A DNA stretch of 30,442 bases from JBPBQZ01 sp050955105 (GCA_050955105.1 JBPBQZ010000021.1:1-30442), one strand, 5' to 3'. Shown: positions 7,564 through 16,119, numbered from the stretch's first letter. The notes: generated by a model not told the origin, from the sequence alone. Program-made: numbers and translations.

Positions 7564-8331
7564 CTAGGCCACCTCGTGCTGCTCTGCAAATTCACGCAAC
7601 ACCTGGCGTTTGACCGCCGCGAATTCGTAGCTGCTCACGTCGCGCGGACGCGGCAGGTCGACGTCGATGATGCGTTTGATACGACCGGGACGCGGCTCCA
7701 TGACCACCACGCGGTCGCCGAGGAAAATGGCTTCCTCCACGTCGTGCGTCACCAGAATCATGGTGATGCCTTGCTGCGACCAGATGTGCTGCAAGGCCTG
7801 CTGCAAGCGTGCTCGCGTCATCGCATCGAGGGCGCCGAACGGTTCGTCGAGCAGCAATACCTCGGGCTCGTTGATCAATGCACGAGCGATTGCGACACGC
7901 TGTGACATGCCGCCGGATAGTTGATGTGGATAGGCGTTCTCGAAGCCCTTGAGCTGCACTAGCGCAATGTGTTCAGCGATGGCACGGCGCTTGTCGGCGG
8001 CGGAGCGTGGGGCGTTGAGCAAGCCGAGCGCGATGTTCTGTTGCACCGTCAGCCATGGCAGCAGACGGTGCTCTTGAAAGACGATGCCGCGCTCGAGGCT
8101 GGTGCCGACGATGGGTGTGCCGTCCAGCTTCAGCTCGCCGGCGTATTCGCTTTCCAGGCCGACCAATAAGCGCAGGAGGGTGGACTTGCCGCAGCCGCTG
8201 CTGCCCACCACGCTGACGAATTCGCCGTCGGCGACGCTCAGGTCGATGTTTTCCAGGACTGGCAGCGAGCGGCCGTCGACTTGATAGCGCTTGCTGACGT
8301 GCTTGATTTCGAGTTTTGCGACCGCGGTCAT
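7564..8331 (-). CDS. ABC transporter ATP-binding protein, SsuB/TauB type
   Basis: The 255-residue protein is the ATPase of a nitrate/sulfonate/taurine-type importer. Walker A GSSGCGKST lies at 43-51, the Q-loop Gln at 86, the signature LSGGMSQR at 138-145, Walker B VLLLDEP at 158-164 and the H-loop His at 196 (LVTHD). All motifs are intact, so it looks functional. I set the start at ATG 8331 (MTAVAKLEI), where family similarity begins; the longer frame upstream has no ABC similarity and covers regulatory-looking DNA. No permease gene adjoins it. The nearest permease-like sequence is a broken fragment near 10455-10684, and the two binding proteins lie 7-9 kb away. It probably starts the transcript running through the LLM monooxygenase, hydrolase and aldolase genes. 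Confidence 0.92.
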   Translation of the reverse strand: MTAVAKLEIKHVSKRYQVDGRSLPVLENIDLSVADGEFVSVVGSSGCGKSTLLRLLVGLESEYAGELKLDGTPIVGTSLERGIVFQEHRLLPWLTVQQNIALGLLNAPRSAADKRRAIAEHIALVQLKGFENAYPHQLSGGMSQRVAIARALINEPEVLLLDEPFGALDAMTRARLQQALQHIWSQQGITMILVTHDVEEAIFLGDRVVVMEPRPGRIKRIIDVDLPRPRDVSSYEFAAVKRQVLREFAEQHEVA

Positions 8332-8680
8332 GATGAGAGCCGTTAGCTGATTGCGGACGGCCCGTGCTGACGGTGCAGCGCGATGCCGATGCTGCATTCT
8401 GCGTAGCTGCGCTACACGCTCAAACCAATATATGCGGATAAACATATGCAGCGCGCGCTTGATTGCATTCGCTCGAATCGCGCGCCGTCTACCGGCGGCA
8501 ACGCGCGCTTGCAGCGCCGCGGCAGGCAACGCAGTTTTGCGCATATGCAAACCGGTAAACATTGGTAGGGACGCAGCTGTCATCGTCTATATACTCTTGC
8601 GACCCTTTGCGCGCGTGAAGGCATAGGGGGCACGACGATCGATTCGATGGCACTTGAAAACTTTTCGGCCAGGCTCTGGT
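8332..8680. other. Gene-free upstream region of the ATPase operon
   Basis: This stretch of roughly 350 bases lies between the ATPase start and the aldo/keto reductase fragment. No reading frame resembles a protein. It carries the inverted pair of CCAAT-N13-CATATGC elements described separately and an arginine-rich, low-information GC segment between them. Confidence 0.6.
8425..8565. promoter_or_regulatory. Inverted pair of CCAAT-N13-CATATGC elements
   Basis: On the plus strand CCAAT at 8425-8429 is followed after exactly 13 bases by CATATGC at 8443-8449. On the minus strand the same two words recur with the same 13-base spacing: CCAAT at 8565-8561 and CATATGC at 8547-8541. The spacers differ, so this is not a simple duplication. 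The first copy contains ATATGC twice, 14 bases apart (8430 and 8444). The pair sits 94-234 bases upstream of the ABC ATPase operon. Two-part, A/T-centred sites of this size suit a LysR-type or similar dimeric regulator; that assignment is inference. Confidence 0.5.
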
Positions 8681-9067
8681 GCTTGCCCCCTCGCGGGCGG
8701 CCTGCTGACCGGAAAATATGGCCAAGACAAGAATGTCTTGCAAGGCACGCGCTCGGCGCCTGGCGGCCAGGGGTTCAGCAATCGGCAGCCCTTCCTGGCG
8801 CCGAACAAGAGCGAGATCATTGCCAAGCTGCTGGCCTTGGCCGCGGCGGCGGAGCGTACGCCGGCTGAGCTCGCCTTGCGTTGGCTGATCGAGCGTCCGG
8901 CTGTGGCCAGCGTCATCATCGGTGCACGTTCGCTCGAACAGGCACAACAGAATCTGCGTGCCGCGGGGTGGACGCTGGCACCGGAAATTCGCCAGGCGCT
9001 CGATGAAGTTTCCATGCCGGCGCCGCGTTATCCCAAAGATTCGGAATTCAGCCGCGGCGCGCGTTGA
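8681..9067 (+). pseudogene. C-terminal remnant of an aldo/keto reductase
   Basis: A frame of about 128 codons encodes only the last third of an aldo/keto reductase. It begins inside the typical PLAGGLLTGKY strand and continues through PFLAPNKSEIIAKL, TPAELALRWLIERP and VASVIIGARSLEQAQQNL, all family C-terminal features. Everything before this is missing, including the catalytic Tyr/Lys/Asp and barrel strands 1-5; the upstream DNA shows no similarity. There is no Shine-Dalgarno site or proper start. Its stop is 59 bases before the LLM monooxygenase at 9127 on the same strand. Its most likely origin is a deletion or rearrangement that cut an aldo/keto reductase gene once linked to that monooxygenase. 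Confidence 0.75.
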
Positions 9068-9126
9068 ATCGTCTATGTAATCGCGCATTGGACCTTTTTT
9101 GGCATATCCATCGGTAAGAGATTTCC

Positions 9127-10452
9127 ATGACTGAGCGGCGACAACTTCATCTCAATTTGAATTTCATGAATGCGGGCTCGTACAGCTCCGCATGGCGCTG
9201 GCCGGAAAGCCAGCCGCGCGATTTTCTGAACGCCGACTATTTCGTGCGGCAGGCGCAGGTGGCCGAGCGTGGCACCTTCGATGCGATCTTCCTGGCCGAC
9301 AATCCGGTGCTGCCGGAGGGCAATGCATTTCGCCCGTTCCAGTCGCTCGAACCCACCGTGGTGCTGGCCACCATAGCCGCCAAGACTTCGCATATCGGTT
9401 TGATCGCCACCGCCTCGACCAGCTACAACGATCCATACAACGTGGCGCGGCGCTTTGCCTCGCTCGATCACTTGAGCGGTGGGCGTGTCGGTTGGAATAT
9501 CGTGACCACCGCCGAGCCGCGTACCGGCGCGAACTTCGGTCAGGAAGGGCAAACGTCGCATGCGGTGCGGTACGACAAGGCAATCGAGTTTGCCGATGTG
9601 GTGTCCGCACTTTGGGACAGTTGGGAGGACGCGGCTTTTATCGGCGACCAACAGTCGGGCCGCTTTATCGACGAGCGCCTGATTCACAACATCAATCATC
9701 GCGGCGAATATTTCTCGGTGGCCGGACCGCTGAACGTGCCGCGTACGCCGCAGGGTCGGCCGATCTTCGTGCAGGCGGGCGGCTCGGATCACGGCATGCA
9801 GTTGGCGGCGCGTCATGCGGACCTGGTGTTCTCGGTGGCGCACACGCTGGAGGATGCGATCGGCTTTTCGCAGCGCCTGGGACAGCAGTTAAGCAGCGTT
9901 GGACGGCGCGCGGAAGACGTCGTCATTTGCCCGGGCCTGGTGGTCATCATCGGCGGCACCGAACAAGAGGCGAAGCAGCGCGAGCGCGATCTGTGGGAGA
10001 CCACGCCGATCGAGTACGGACTGCTGCGGCTGGCCGCGACGCTACAGGTCGACCCGGAGCGCCTGTCGCTCGATGAACACTTGCCGGACGATCTGCCGTT
10101 CCCCACCGATCACCGGCAAACGTTTTTCAAGGAAGCCGTGAATCTGGCGCGGCGCGACAATTTGACGGTACGTCAATTGATCAAGGCGCAAGGCGGCGGT
10201 GGCACCGCACACCGCATCGTCGTCGGCACGCCGGAGCAGATCGCGGCCGGCATCGAGCAGTGGTTTCTATCGGGTGCGATCGGCGGCTTCAACGTCATGC
10301 CGGACGTGACCGCTTCGGGCTTGCCGGCGTTTGTCGACGAGGTTGTGCCGATCTTGCGCCGCCGCGGCATCTTCCGCTCCAGCTACGAAGGCCGGACCCT
10401 GCGCGAGAACCTCGGCTTGGCGACTCCCGCGAATCGTTTCGCCCAACGGTAG
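9127..10452 (+). CDS. LLM-class FMN-dependent monooxygenase, divergent member (paralog 2)
   Basis: The 441-residue protein belongs to the same NtaA/SnaA/DszA-type LLM family but is more distant from the other three copies. Visible signatures are FDAIFLADNPVL near 52-63, TASTSYNDPYNVARRFASLD near 96-115, GRVGWNIVTTAEP near 120-132, INHRGEYFSVAGPLN, GRPIFVQAGGSDHG and the C-terminal TLRENLGLATP. It should be a cytosolic FMNH2-dependent oxygenase acting on a small organosulfur or related compound. The ATG is preceded by AAGAGA about 6 bases upstream. It is the only LLM gene on the plus strand and is flanked on both sides by gene fragments (aldo/keto reductase, ABC permease), so it sits in a rearranged segment. 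Its last bases overlap the region antisense to the permease fragment. Confidence 0.92.
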   Translation: MTERRQLHLNLNFMNAGSYSSAWRWPESQPRDFLNADYFVRQAQVAERGTFDAIFLADNPVLPEGNAFRPFQSLEPTVVLATIAAKTSHIGLIATASTSYNDPYNVARRFASLDHLSGGRVGWNIVTTAEPRTGANFGQEGQTSHAVRYDKAIEFADVVSALWDSWEDAAFIGDQQSGRFIDERLIHNINHRGEYFSVAGPLNVPRTPQGRPIFVQAGGSDHGMQLAARHADLVFSVAHTLEDAIGFSQRLGQQLSSVGRRAEDVVICPGLVVIIGGTEQEAKQRERDLWETTPIEYGLLRLAATLQVDPERLSLDEHLPDDLPFPTDHRQTFFKEAVNLARRDNLTVRQLIKAQGGGGTAHRIVVGTPEQIAAGIEQWFLSGAIGGFNVMPDVTASGLPAFVDEVVPILRRRGIFRSSYEGRTLRENLGLATPANRFAQR

Positions 10453-10454
10453 AT

Positions 10455-10684
10455 AACGATGGTGCTGACGGCTATTTGCCAGAGCAATACCACCAGCACT
10501 GGGCCGGCCAGGCGAATCGCCCAGCCGGCAGGTTCACGCGCAGGCGGCGCGAGGTGGGGCGCTCGAAGGCATGCACCAGCCAGTAGGGCGCATCGTTGGC
10601 GGCCACCGGCGCTTTGACCGCGTTTTTGCTTGTCGCTCTGAGCGTCGCCTTGCTTGTCGCAGCGGCTTGCGCGGTGGCTGTCAT
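10455..10684 (-). pseudogene. Frameshifted, truncated N-terminus of an ABC permease (probable)
   Basis: ATG 10684 has AGGA 6 bases upstream and opens a 70-codon frame with an Ala/Thr/Lys-rich start (MTATAQAAATSK...) that ends at a stop at 10472-10474. In the -1/+2 frame over 10455-10550 the same DNA encodes a hydrophobic helix (WAIRLAGPVLVVLLWQIAV), preceded in the first frame by RRLR. That order, a hydrophilic N-tail followed by R-x-L-x-GP-hydrophobic-LWQ-A, resembles the first membrane segment of SsuC/TauC-type permeases. One frameshift would join the two. After that helix the sequence stops abruptly at the end of the opposite-strand monooxygenase; the other roughly 200 residues are absent. 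The family match is my reading of a short segment, so confidence is moderate. Confidence 0.42.
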
Positions 10685-10860
10685 CTTGCGTCCTGGAGAG
10701 ATTGCGGCGGCGTAGCGCGCGGGCCCCTTTGCGTGAATCGACATAAGCATTGGAGATAAACGCATAAGCGGCGAGCGGAAACAGCGCAATGGACTGCAGA
10801 CTATATGTAATGATCTAGGCCTTCTACAACCAAGCAAACACCATAACGATATGCGGATTC
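10685..10860. promoter_or_regulatory. Intergenic region with a CCAAG-N13-GATATGC element
   Basis: These 176 bases separate the permease fragment from the plus-strand DszC/SfnB-like gene. CCAAG at 10830-10834 is followed after 13 bases by GATATGC at 10848-10854. This matches the inverted pair at 8425-8565 apart from one base in each word. The 12-base word ATATGCGGATTC at 10849-10860 directly abuts the first ATG of the gene and recurs at 14695-14706 upstream of a TonB receptor. No other gene is seen here. Confidence 0.42.
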
Positions 10861-12123
10861 ATGTACTCGCATCCGCTACCGGGATTTTTGAGAATGGACC
10901 AGTCTGAAGCGCATGACATTGCCCGTGACCCGCTCGCCGCACGCGACCGGTCCGCGGAACTCAACGCGTTGATCGAAGCGATCGGCGCCGCCGCGCTCGA
11001 GCGTGACCGCGAACGTATCGCGCCGTTCGAGGCGATGGCGCTGTTCAAGGCTGGGCGCTGGGGCGCATTGCGTCTACCGGTGCAAGCGGGTGGCGACGGC
11101 GCCAGCTTGCGGCAGTTGTTCAATCTGGTCATCCGGCTTGGCGAGGCCGATTCGAATGTCGCGCAAAGCCTGCGCAATCACTTTGCTTTCGTCGAACGTT
11201 ATGTGCGTCTCGAAAACGATGAGCGCGCGCGGCGCTGGCGGCGGTGGGTGGCGGATGGCGCGCTGTTCGGCTTGGGAAGCACCGAACTCAGTTCCACCAA
11301 AGCCGGGCGTGGTGAAAGCCTGGAAACGACCGTCACGCCGCGTGGCGAGGGTTACGTATTGAATGGCACGAAGTACTACAGCACCGGCAATCTGTACGTC
11401 GACTACATACAAGTGCGGGCGCAAAGTGGGCCGGGCACCAAGGCTTCGGTGATCGTTCCCGTGACGCGCGAAGGCGTGGAGCTGCTCGACGATTGGGATG
11501 GCATGGGGCAACGGCTGACCGGCTCTGGCACGTCGAATTTCAAGGACGTGGCGGTGTCGGCCGACGAGGTGGTGTTCGATGAACCGGGCAAAGGCTACGA
11601 GCGTGCCTATGCCAGCACCTTTCCGCAGCTCTATCTGACGGCGATCAACGCGGGCATTCTGCGCGCCATACTACGCGACGCCAATAGCATGCTCGGCGCG
11701 CGTCAGCGCTCGTTCTATCACGCACCGACACCGCGCCCCGCCGACGATGTGCTGCTGCTGCAAACGATTGGTCAGATATCCGCGAATGCGTTCGTTGCAG
11801 AGAGCGCGGTGCTCGCCGCTGGGGAATTGCTGGACGCCGCCTATATAGCTTATGAGCAAGGCCGGCCTGCCGACGAATTGGCGCTGCAGGCGGCGCTGGC
11901 CGCGGCCAAGACCAAGATCATCGTCGATGATCTCGCGATCAAGTCGGGTGCCTTGCTGTTCGACGTCGGTGGTGCTTCAGCCGCGAAGAAGTCGCAGAAC
12001 CTGGACGCGCACTGGCGCAATGCGCGAACCTTGGCATCTCATAATCCGGCTGCTTATAAGGCAGCGGCGATTGGCAATTACGAAGTCAACGGCGTGCCGC
12101 TGCCGAATGGCTCTTATTTTTAG
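10861..12123 (+). CDS. Acyl-CoA-dehydrogenase-like flavin monooxygenase, DszC/SfnB type
   Basis: The 420-residue protein has the acyl-CoA dehydrogenase fold in the branch used by two-component flavin monooxygenases such as DszC (dibenzothiophene oxidation) and SfnB (sulfone metabolism). Seen are RWGALRLPVQAGGDGAS near 67-83 (flavin-side N-domain), LFGLGSTELSSTKAG near 134-148, YVLNGTKYYSTGNLYVDYI near 166-184, DDWDGMGQRLTGSGTSNF near 211-228 and a C-terminal SQNLDAHWRNARTLASHNPAAYKAAAIG typical of this branch. It lacks the usual acyl-CoA catalytic-base context, as expected for an oxygenase. It would need reduced flavin from elsewhere. Two starts compete: 10861, and MDQSEA at 10894. The regulatory-looking word that ends right at 10861 makes the later start plausible. 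Confidence 0.88.
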   Translation: MYSHPLPGFLRMDQSEAHDIARDPLAARDRSAELNALIEAIGAAALERDRERIAPFEAMALFKAGRWGALRLPVQAGGDGASLRQLFNLVIRLGEADSNVAQSLRNHFAFVERYVRLENDERARRWRRWVADGALFGLGSTELSSTKAGRGESLETTVTPRGEGYVLNGTKYYSTGNLYVDYIQVRAQSGPGTKASVIVPVTREGVELLDDWDGMGQRLTGSGTSNFKDVAVSADEVVFDEPGKGYERAYASTFPQLYLTAINAGILRAILRDANSMLGARQRSFYHAPTPRPADDVLLLQTIGQISANAFVAESAVLAAGELLDAAYIAYEQGRPADELALQAALAAAKTKIIVDDLAIKSGALLFDVGGASAAKKSQNLDAHWRNARTLASHNPAAYKAAAIGNYEVNGVPLPNGSYF

Positions 12124-12179
12124 AGGCGGCGCAACCAGAGATCGAGCCCGGTATCGGTGAACGCGTTGCAGGCACTTAC

Positions 12180-12234
12180 CCATGTGGCGTCGATGCCGTT
12201 TGCAGACACGAAGCGGACAAAATACGCCACATGG
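12180..12234. repeat. 11-bp perfect inverted repeat between convergent genes
   Basis: CCATGTGGCGT (12180-12190) and ACGCCACATGG (12224-12234) are exact reverse complements separated by 33 bases. The pair lies between the converging ends of the DszC/SfnB-like gene and the TonB receptor. There is no T-run immediately after either arm. It could be a bidirectional terminator stem or a scar or recombination site. Confidence 0.5.
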
Positions 12235-12244
12235 TCAGCACGTC

Positions 12245-14527
12245 TTAAAAATCGTAGCGTACGGAGACTTGCGCCGTGCGCCCCGGATTGTAGAAGGCCG
12301 AATCCAGACCGATCGAAGGCGTGTAGAAGTTGGCCTGCACATAACGTCGGTTCAGGACATTGCGCACTTGCAACTGTGCCGACCAATGCCCGCCGGATGC
12401 CACAAAGTTGGAGCCCAGGTCGACATAAATTTGCGAGGGTGAGCGCAGTGTGTTGCCGATATCCTGATAAGACGGAGTCAGGTAGCGCACCGTGCCGTTG
12501 ACGCGTACGACGCCTGGCAGACCGATTGGCGGTAGCGTATAGACCGCGCTGGTGGCCGCCACCACGTGCGAGACGTAAGGCAACAGATTGCCAACGTAGT
12601 TCGCGGCAGGTGCGCCAGTCGGATTCAAGAACTCCTGGAAAGTCCCTTGCAACAAAGTTAGCGAGCCGCTCAGCGTGAGGTTGCGGATCGGCCGCGCGAT
12701 CAGCTCGAGCTCGGTACCGTAGGTGCGCGCCTTGCCCGCATTCACCGTCACCGAGCCGTTGACCGCCTGACCATTGACGATGGCGTTGGCAATCGCTGCC
12801 TGATAGTCCTTGAAGTCGTTATAGAACAACGATGCATTGGCTTGCAGGCGCCCGCCCAGCAGATTGGCTTTGGTACCGACTTCATACGTCAAGACCTTTT
12901 CGGGATTCACCGCGACGTCGGCGATCTGCAGCGTTGCGGCGACCGGGTTGTAGCCGCCGGATTTCTCACCCTTGGTGATGCTGGCATACGAGAAAAGGTT
13001 CGGCGTCCACTTGTAGTCGATGCCGATCTTGGGCGTCACGCTATTGACGTCCTGTGTCAGATCACCGGTAGAGAACGTCTTGGCGTTCTGGCCCAGCGCG
13101 CTGGTCGACGCATAGCCGTACTCGTTGAAAATCTGCCAATCGCGGTTGAGGCGGATGCCAGCGGTGGCGCCGAGGCGCTCGGTGATCTGGTAGGTGCCCT
13201 GCGCGTAGGCGGCGACACTCGTGTTGTTGACGTCCGACTGGATACCCTTGTAGCTGCCCGCGGTCCAAGAGGGACGATTGATGTCGAAGCCTTCGCGCAG
13301 ACCGATCACACCGGTGGTGAACTTGAAGCGGCCATAGTCACCCAGCAGTTGCAATTCCTGCGTGACCTGGTGCTGATGCATATTGATGAGAAAGCCGAAG
13401 GTATCGGTCGGCAAGCCATCGAGTAGCGTCGGCACGCGGTCGTCGCGAATTTGCCGGTATGCGCTGATCGACTTGAAGGTCAGGTGATCGTTGATGATTT
13501 TCGTGAGTCGCAGCGACATGCCGCCGACGTTGCGATCGATACCCGCATCGGTATTCTCGGCCGTGGTATTCGGCGAGGTGCCGGGATAGTTCAGGGCGAT
13601 GGGCGCATTGGTGTTGCCGCCATCGTGCGTGCCGTCGATCGAAAACACGGCCTCGAAATCCCGTGTGGGCGTGAGGCGAATCTTGGCGCGAAACTGTTGA
13701 TAGTTGGCGCCGTCCACGTATTTGTGCAGCGTTTCGTCGTAGGTAGAGCCTTGATCGTGATACTGATTGAAGGCAATGCTGCCGTACAACACGTCTGGCA
13801 CGAGCACCCGCGAGATATAGCCCTTGGTGCCATAGCCGTTGTTGGTGGCGCCCGTCGCCTGGATCCACGCGACGTTGTCGGTGGGATCTTTCGTGATGAT
13901 CTTCACCGCGCCCGCGCTACTGTTCTCGCCGTAGAGCGTACCTTGCGGGCCGCGCAGTATTTCAACGCGATCGACGTCAGGCATGCCTAGATACAAGCCG
14001 CTGCCAAGCTGCCGCGCGATGTAAACGTCATCGACATAGAGCGGCACCGCGCTGCTATAGGTCGGACTCGAGGTGCCGATGCCACGGATGTAGATCGGGC
14101 CACCACCACCGGTGCCCTGGAAGGCGCCTGGCGCGGTAATGCCGGCGACGGCCGCCGTCAGGTCGCGATTCAGTGGGTTGTCGTTCTGGCGCAGCGCCGC
14201 GCCGCCGATCACACCCACCGAGACCGGTGTTTCCTGCAGCTTGGTTTCGCGGCGTTCGGCCGTGACAGTGACCTGCGGAAGGGTATTTTCCTGGATGCTC
14301 GTCGCGCCGCTTGCGGCATTCGGCGCCTGGGCTTGCGCCTCGGGCGAGGGGCTTGCCGTGGATTGCGCATAGGCTGGCAGCGCGCCACTGGCCAGTCCCA
14401 GCAGCAACCCCGGTATCAATAACGGATGCCTTCTCTTGAAGGGCAATGTATCGGAGCCCGTGAAACGAACTCGCGGCCGCGCGGCGGCGTTGGCATACAT
14501 CGATGCCAGGACTGCGATCTGCACCAT
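12245..14527 (-). CDS. TonB-dependent outer-membrane receptor (paralog 1)
   Basis: The 760-residue protein has a signal peptide after a 30-residue charged lead (hydrophobic core LLIPGLLLGLASGALP, cleavage after AYA). A Ser/Ala linker follows, then a TonB box-like LPQVTVTAERR. The plug domain contains IYIRGIGTSSPTYSSAVPLYVDDVYIARQ and VEILRGPQGTLYGENSSAGAVKI. The 22-strand barrel ends in the classic terminal aromatic (SVRYDF). It should import a ligand across the outer membrane using TonB/ExbBD energy. ATG 14527 has GGGGAG 3 bases upstream; a start at MYANAA is possible but has no Shine-Dalgarno site. It is divergent from the binding-protein gene at 15019, so the two may serve successive steps of uptake of one substrate. 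It is a close paralog of the receptors at 20906 and 27643. Confidence 0.95.
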   Translation of the reverse strand: MVQIAVLASMYANAAARPRVRFTGSDTLPFKRRHPLLIPGLLLGLASGALPAYAQSTASPSPEAQAQAPNAASGATSIQENTLPQVTVTAERRETKLQETPVSVGVIGGAALRQNDNPLNRDLTAAVAGITAPGAFQGTGGGGPIYIRGIGTSSPTYSSAVPLYVDDVYIARQLGSGLYLGMPDVDRVEILRGPQGTLYGENSSAGAVKIITKDPTDNVAWIQATGATNNGYGTKGYISRVLVPDVLYGSIAFNQYHDQGSTYDETLHKYVDGANYQQFRAKIRLTPTRDFEAVFSIDGTHDGGNTNAPIALNYPGTSPNTTAENTDAGIDRNVGGMSLRLTKIINDHLTFKSISAYRQIRDDRVPTLLDGLPTDTFGFLINMHQHQVTQELQLLGDYGRFKFTTGVIGLREGFDINRPSWTAGSYKGIQSDVNNTSVAAYAQGTYQITERLGATAGIRLNRDWQIFNEYGYASTSALGQNAKTFSTGDLTQDVNSVTPKIGIDYKWTPNLFSYASITKGEKSGGYNPVAATLQIADVAVNPEKVLTYEVGTKANLLGGRLQANASLFYNDFKDYQAAIANAIVNGQAVNGSVTVNAGKARTYGTELELIARPIRNLTLSGSLTLLQGTFQEFLNPTGAPAANYVGNLLPYVSHVVAATSAVYTLPPIGLPGVVRVNGTVRYLTPSYQDIGNTLRSPSQIYVDLGSNFVASGGHWSAQLQVRNVLNRRYVQANFYTPSIGLDSAFYNPGRTAQVSVRYDF

Positions 14528-15018
14528 TTACTCCCCGGATTTGAATTTTATGCAGGCAGTCGGAACCGACACAGGTGGCCTGAAGAACTCAGCTAACGCT
14601 GTGCTGGTACTAACCGCCAAAGCTATTTGCCTATCACTGCTTTGGTGATCCAGGAATTTTCAAGCTTTTATCTAGTTAAGCTTAATAAATAGCCATATGC
14701 GGATTCGGTGCACATATTACGGTTGTCATATCCCGCAACGAACAAATCCTTTGCCATATGCTTATCGCGTAACCGTTGCTGTGCTTAGTGCCTCTTTATA
14801 AGGGCTCTCTGGGCATCGCGCGCGCAAACCGCACGGATCTCGAGCAGCTTCCCTGCATCTCAAAATGTGCTTTCTAAATCTGGATTGCTTGGTTTGCGAC
14901 GCGCTTCGGCATTGCTACGATGCGCTGCTAACTGGCGACGACACAGCCATTCATTGGTGCGCCATCCGGCGCCAGCATTCCGCATGACGTCGAAGACGCA
15001 CCTCACACGAGACCTTCG
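14528..15018. promoter_or_regulatory. Divergent promoter region, TonB receptor / binding protein
   Basis: This 491-base AT-richer region holds no credible gene. TTAAG at 14676-14680 followed after 13 bases by CATATGC at 14694-14700 is a degenerate copy of the two-part element at 8425. ATATGCGGATTC (14695-14706) is identical to the word upstream of 10861. A further CATATGC lies at 14755-14761 and ACATATTA at 14713-14720. Two AAGCTT words flank 14663-14683. The cluster of ATAT words suggests control of both divergent genes by one regulator; promoter hexamers were not assigned. Confidence 0.4.
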
Positions 15019-16089
15019 ATGCGAAAAACAATTGCGCGCCTGGCTTGCGGCCTGGCGGTATGGGGCTTCATCACGGCGGGGGCCGCCCGCGCCGAACAGC
15101 CGCCGGCTGTAATCCGCTTCGGCGCGCCCGCGCTGACCGTGGACGGCGATACCTATTGGGGCACTTTCGGGCTGGCCCGTTACGAAGGCTGGCTGGATCA
15201 GGAATTCGGCAAAGACCACGTCAAATTCGATTTCGTGGGTTACCGCGGCGGCGCGCCGATGGTCGGTCAGGCACTGGCCAACGGACAGATCGATTTCGCG
15301 GGGCAGGGCGATCTGCTATCGATCATCGGGCGCTCCAGTGGCATGCAGACCCGCCTCATCTTGCCGTTCGACAAGCTATCCAATGCCTACCTCGCGGTCA
15401 GCCCGAAGTCGACCATCCATTCGATCGAAGACCTCCGTGGCAAGCGAGTTGCCTACTACAAGGGCAATCAGATTCAACTGCAGGTGATTCGCATCCTGGC
15501 AGCGCATGGCCTGACTGAGAAGGACATCCGCTCGATCGCGCTGGATCCGTCGACCGCCGCGGTGGCTTTGAATACGGGCGACGTGGACGCCATCTTCAGC
15601 GGGCAAGATACCCTGGCGATGCGCGATCGCGGTTTGGCGAAGATCATCTATTCCACGCAAGGGCAGCCTGAGTTCACCTCTTACAACGGTCTCATCGTGC
15701 GCGCCGACTTCGCGCGTCAGTATCCGCAGACCACCGAGCGCCTGGTCAAGGTGCTGGTGAAGGCGGCGTGGTGGGCATCGGAGCCGGCAAATCGTCAGGA
15801 AGTGCTGCGCATCTGGGGGCTTGGGCCGCTGCATCGCAGCTACATTGCCGAAGACTTCAAGGATCGTCCGTGGGCCGACCGGCAGAGCGCGTTGCTCGAT
15901 CCGCTGTTGGTGGCGCACTACAAGAACACTGAAGATCTGATCGCGCAGCTAGGGTTGTTGCGCGGTCCGAAGTTCGATGTCGAACAGTGGATCGATCGCC
16001 GCTATCTGGATCAAGCCTTGAAAGATCTGAAGCTGGAGCACTACTGGACGCCGCTCGACGCGCAAGGCAAGCCGCTGGTCGCGCAGTAA
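15019..16089 (+). CDS. Sulfonate/nitrate/taurine-type ABC substrate-binding protein (copy 1)
   Basis: The 356-residue protein is a periplasmic binding protein of the SsuA/TauA (NMT1) type. Residues 1-25 form a signal peptide ending ARA before EQPP. The mature part has VIRFGAPAL, the hinge-proximal GAPMVGQALANGQIDFAGQGD near 78-97, EDLRGKRVAYYKGNQIQ near 135-151 and GDVDAIFSGQDTLAMRD near 186-202, all at the expected order. It should deliver a sulfonate-like ligand to an inner-membrane permease. The only intact ATPase is at 7564-8331, and the only permease-like sequence in the window is broken. The start has no strong Shine-Dalgarno site. It is paralogous to the protein at 16120 and convergent with it (stop to stop about 30 bases apart). 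Confidence 0.93.
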   Translation: MRKTIARLACGLAVWGFITAGAARAEQPPAVIRFGAPALTVDGDTYWGTFGLARYEGWLDQEFGKDHVKFDFVGYRGGAPMVGQALANGQIDFAGQGDLLSIIGRSSGMQTRLILPFDKLSNAYLAVSPKSTIHSIEDLRGKRVAYYKGNQIQLQVIRILAAHGLTEKDIRSIALDPSTAAVALNTGDVDAIFSGQDTLAMRDRGLAKIIYSTQGQPEFTSYNGLIVRADFARQYPQTTERLVKVLVKAAWWASEPANRQEVLRIWGLGPLHRSYIAEDFKDRPWADRQSALLDPLLVAHYKNTEDLIAQLGLLRGPKFDVEQWIDRRYLDQALKDLKLEHYWTPLDAQGKPLVAQ

Positions 16090-16119
16090 GCGACGGCCAG
16101 GCGGCTCAGGGTTATCTCA

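Noticed and set aside
8332..8583. N-terminal extension of the ABC ATPase
   Set aside because: The open frame continues upstream but has no ABC or membrane features and covers the putative regulatory elements.
14436..14648. Small plus-strand frame (70 codons) at the TonB/binding-protein divergence
   Set aside because: It begins antisense to the receptor's signal-peptide region, has no clear ribosome site and no recognisable motif.
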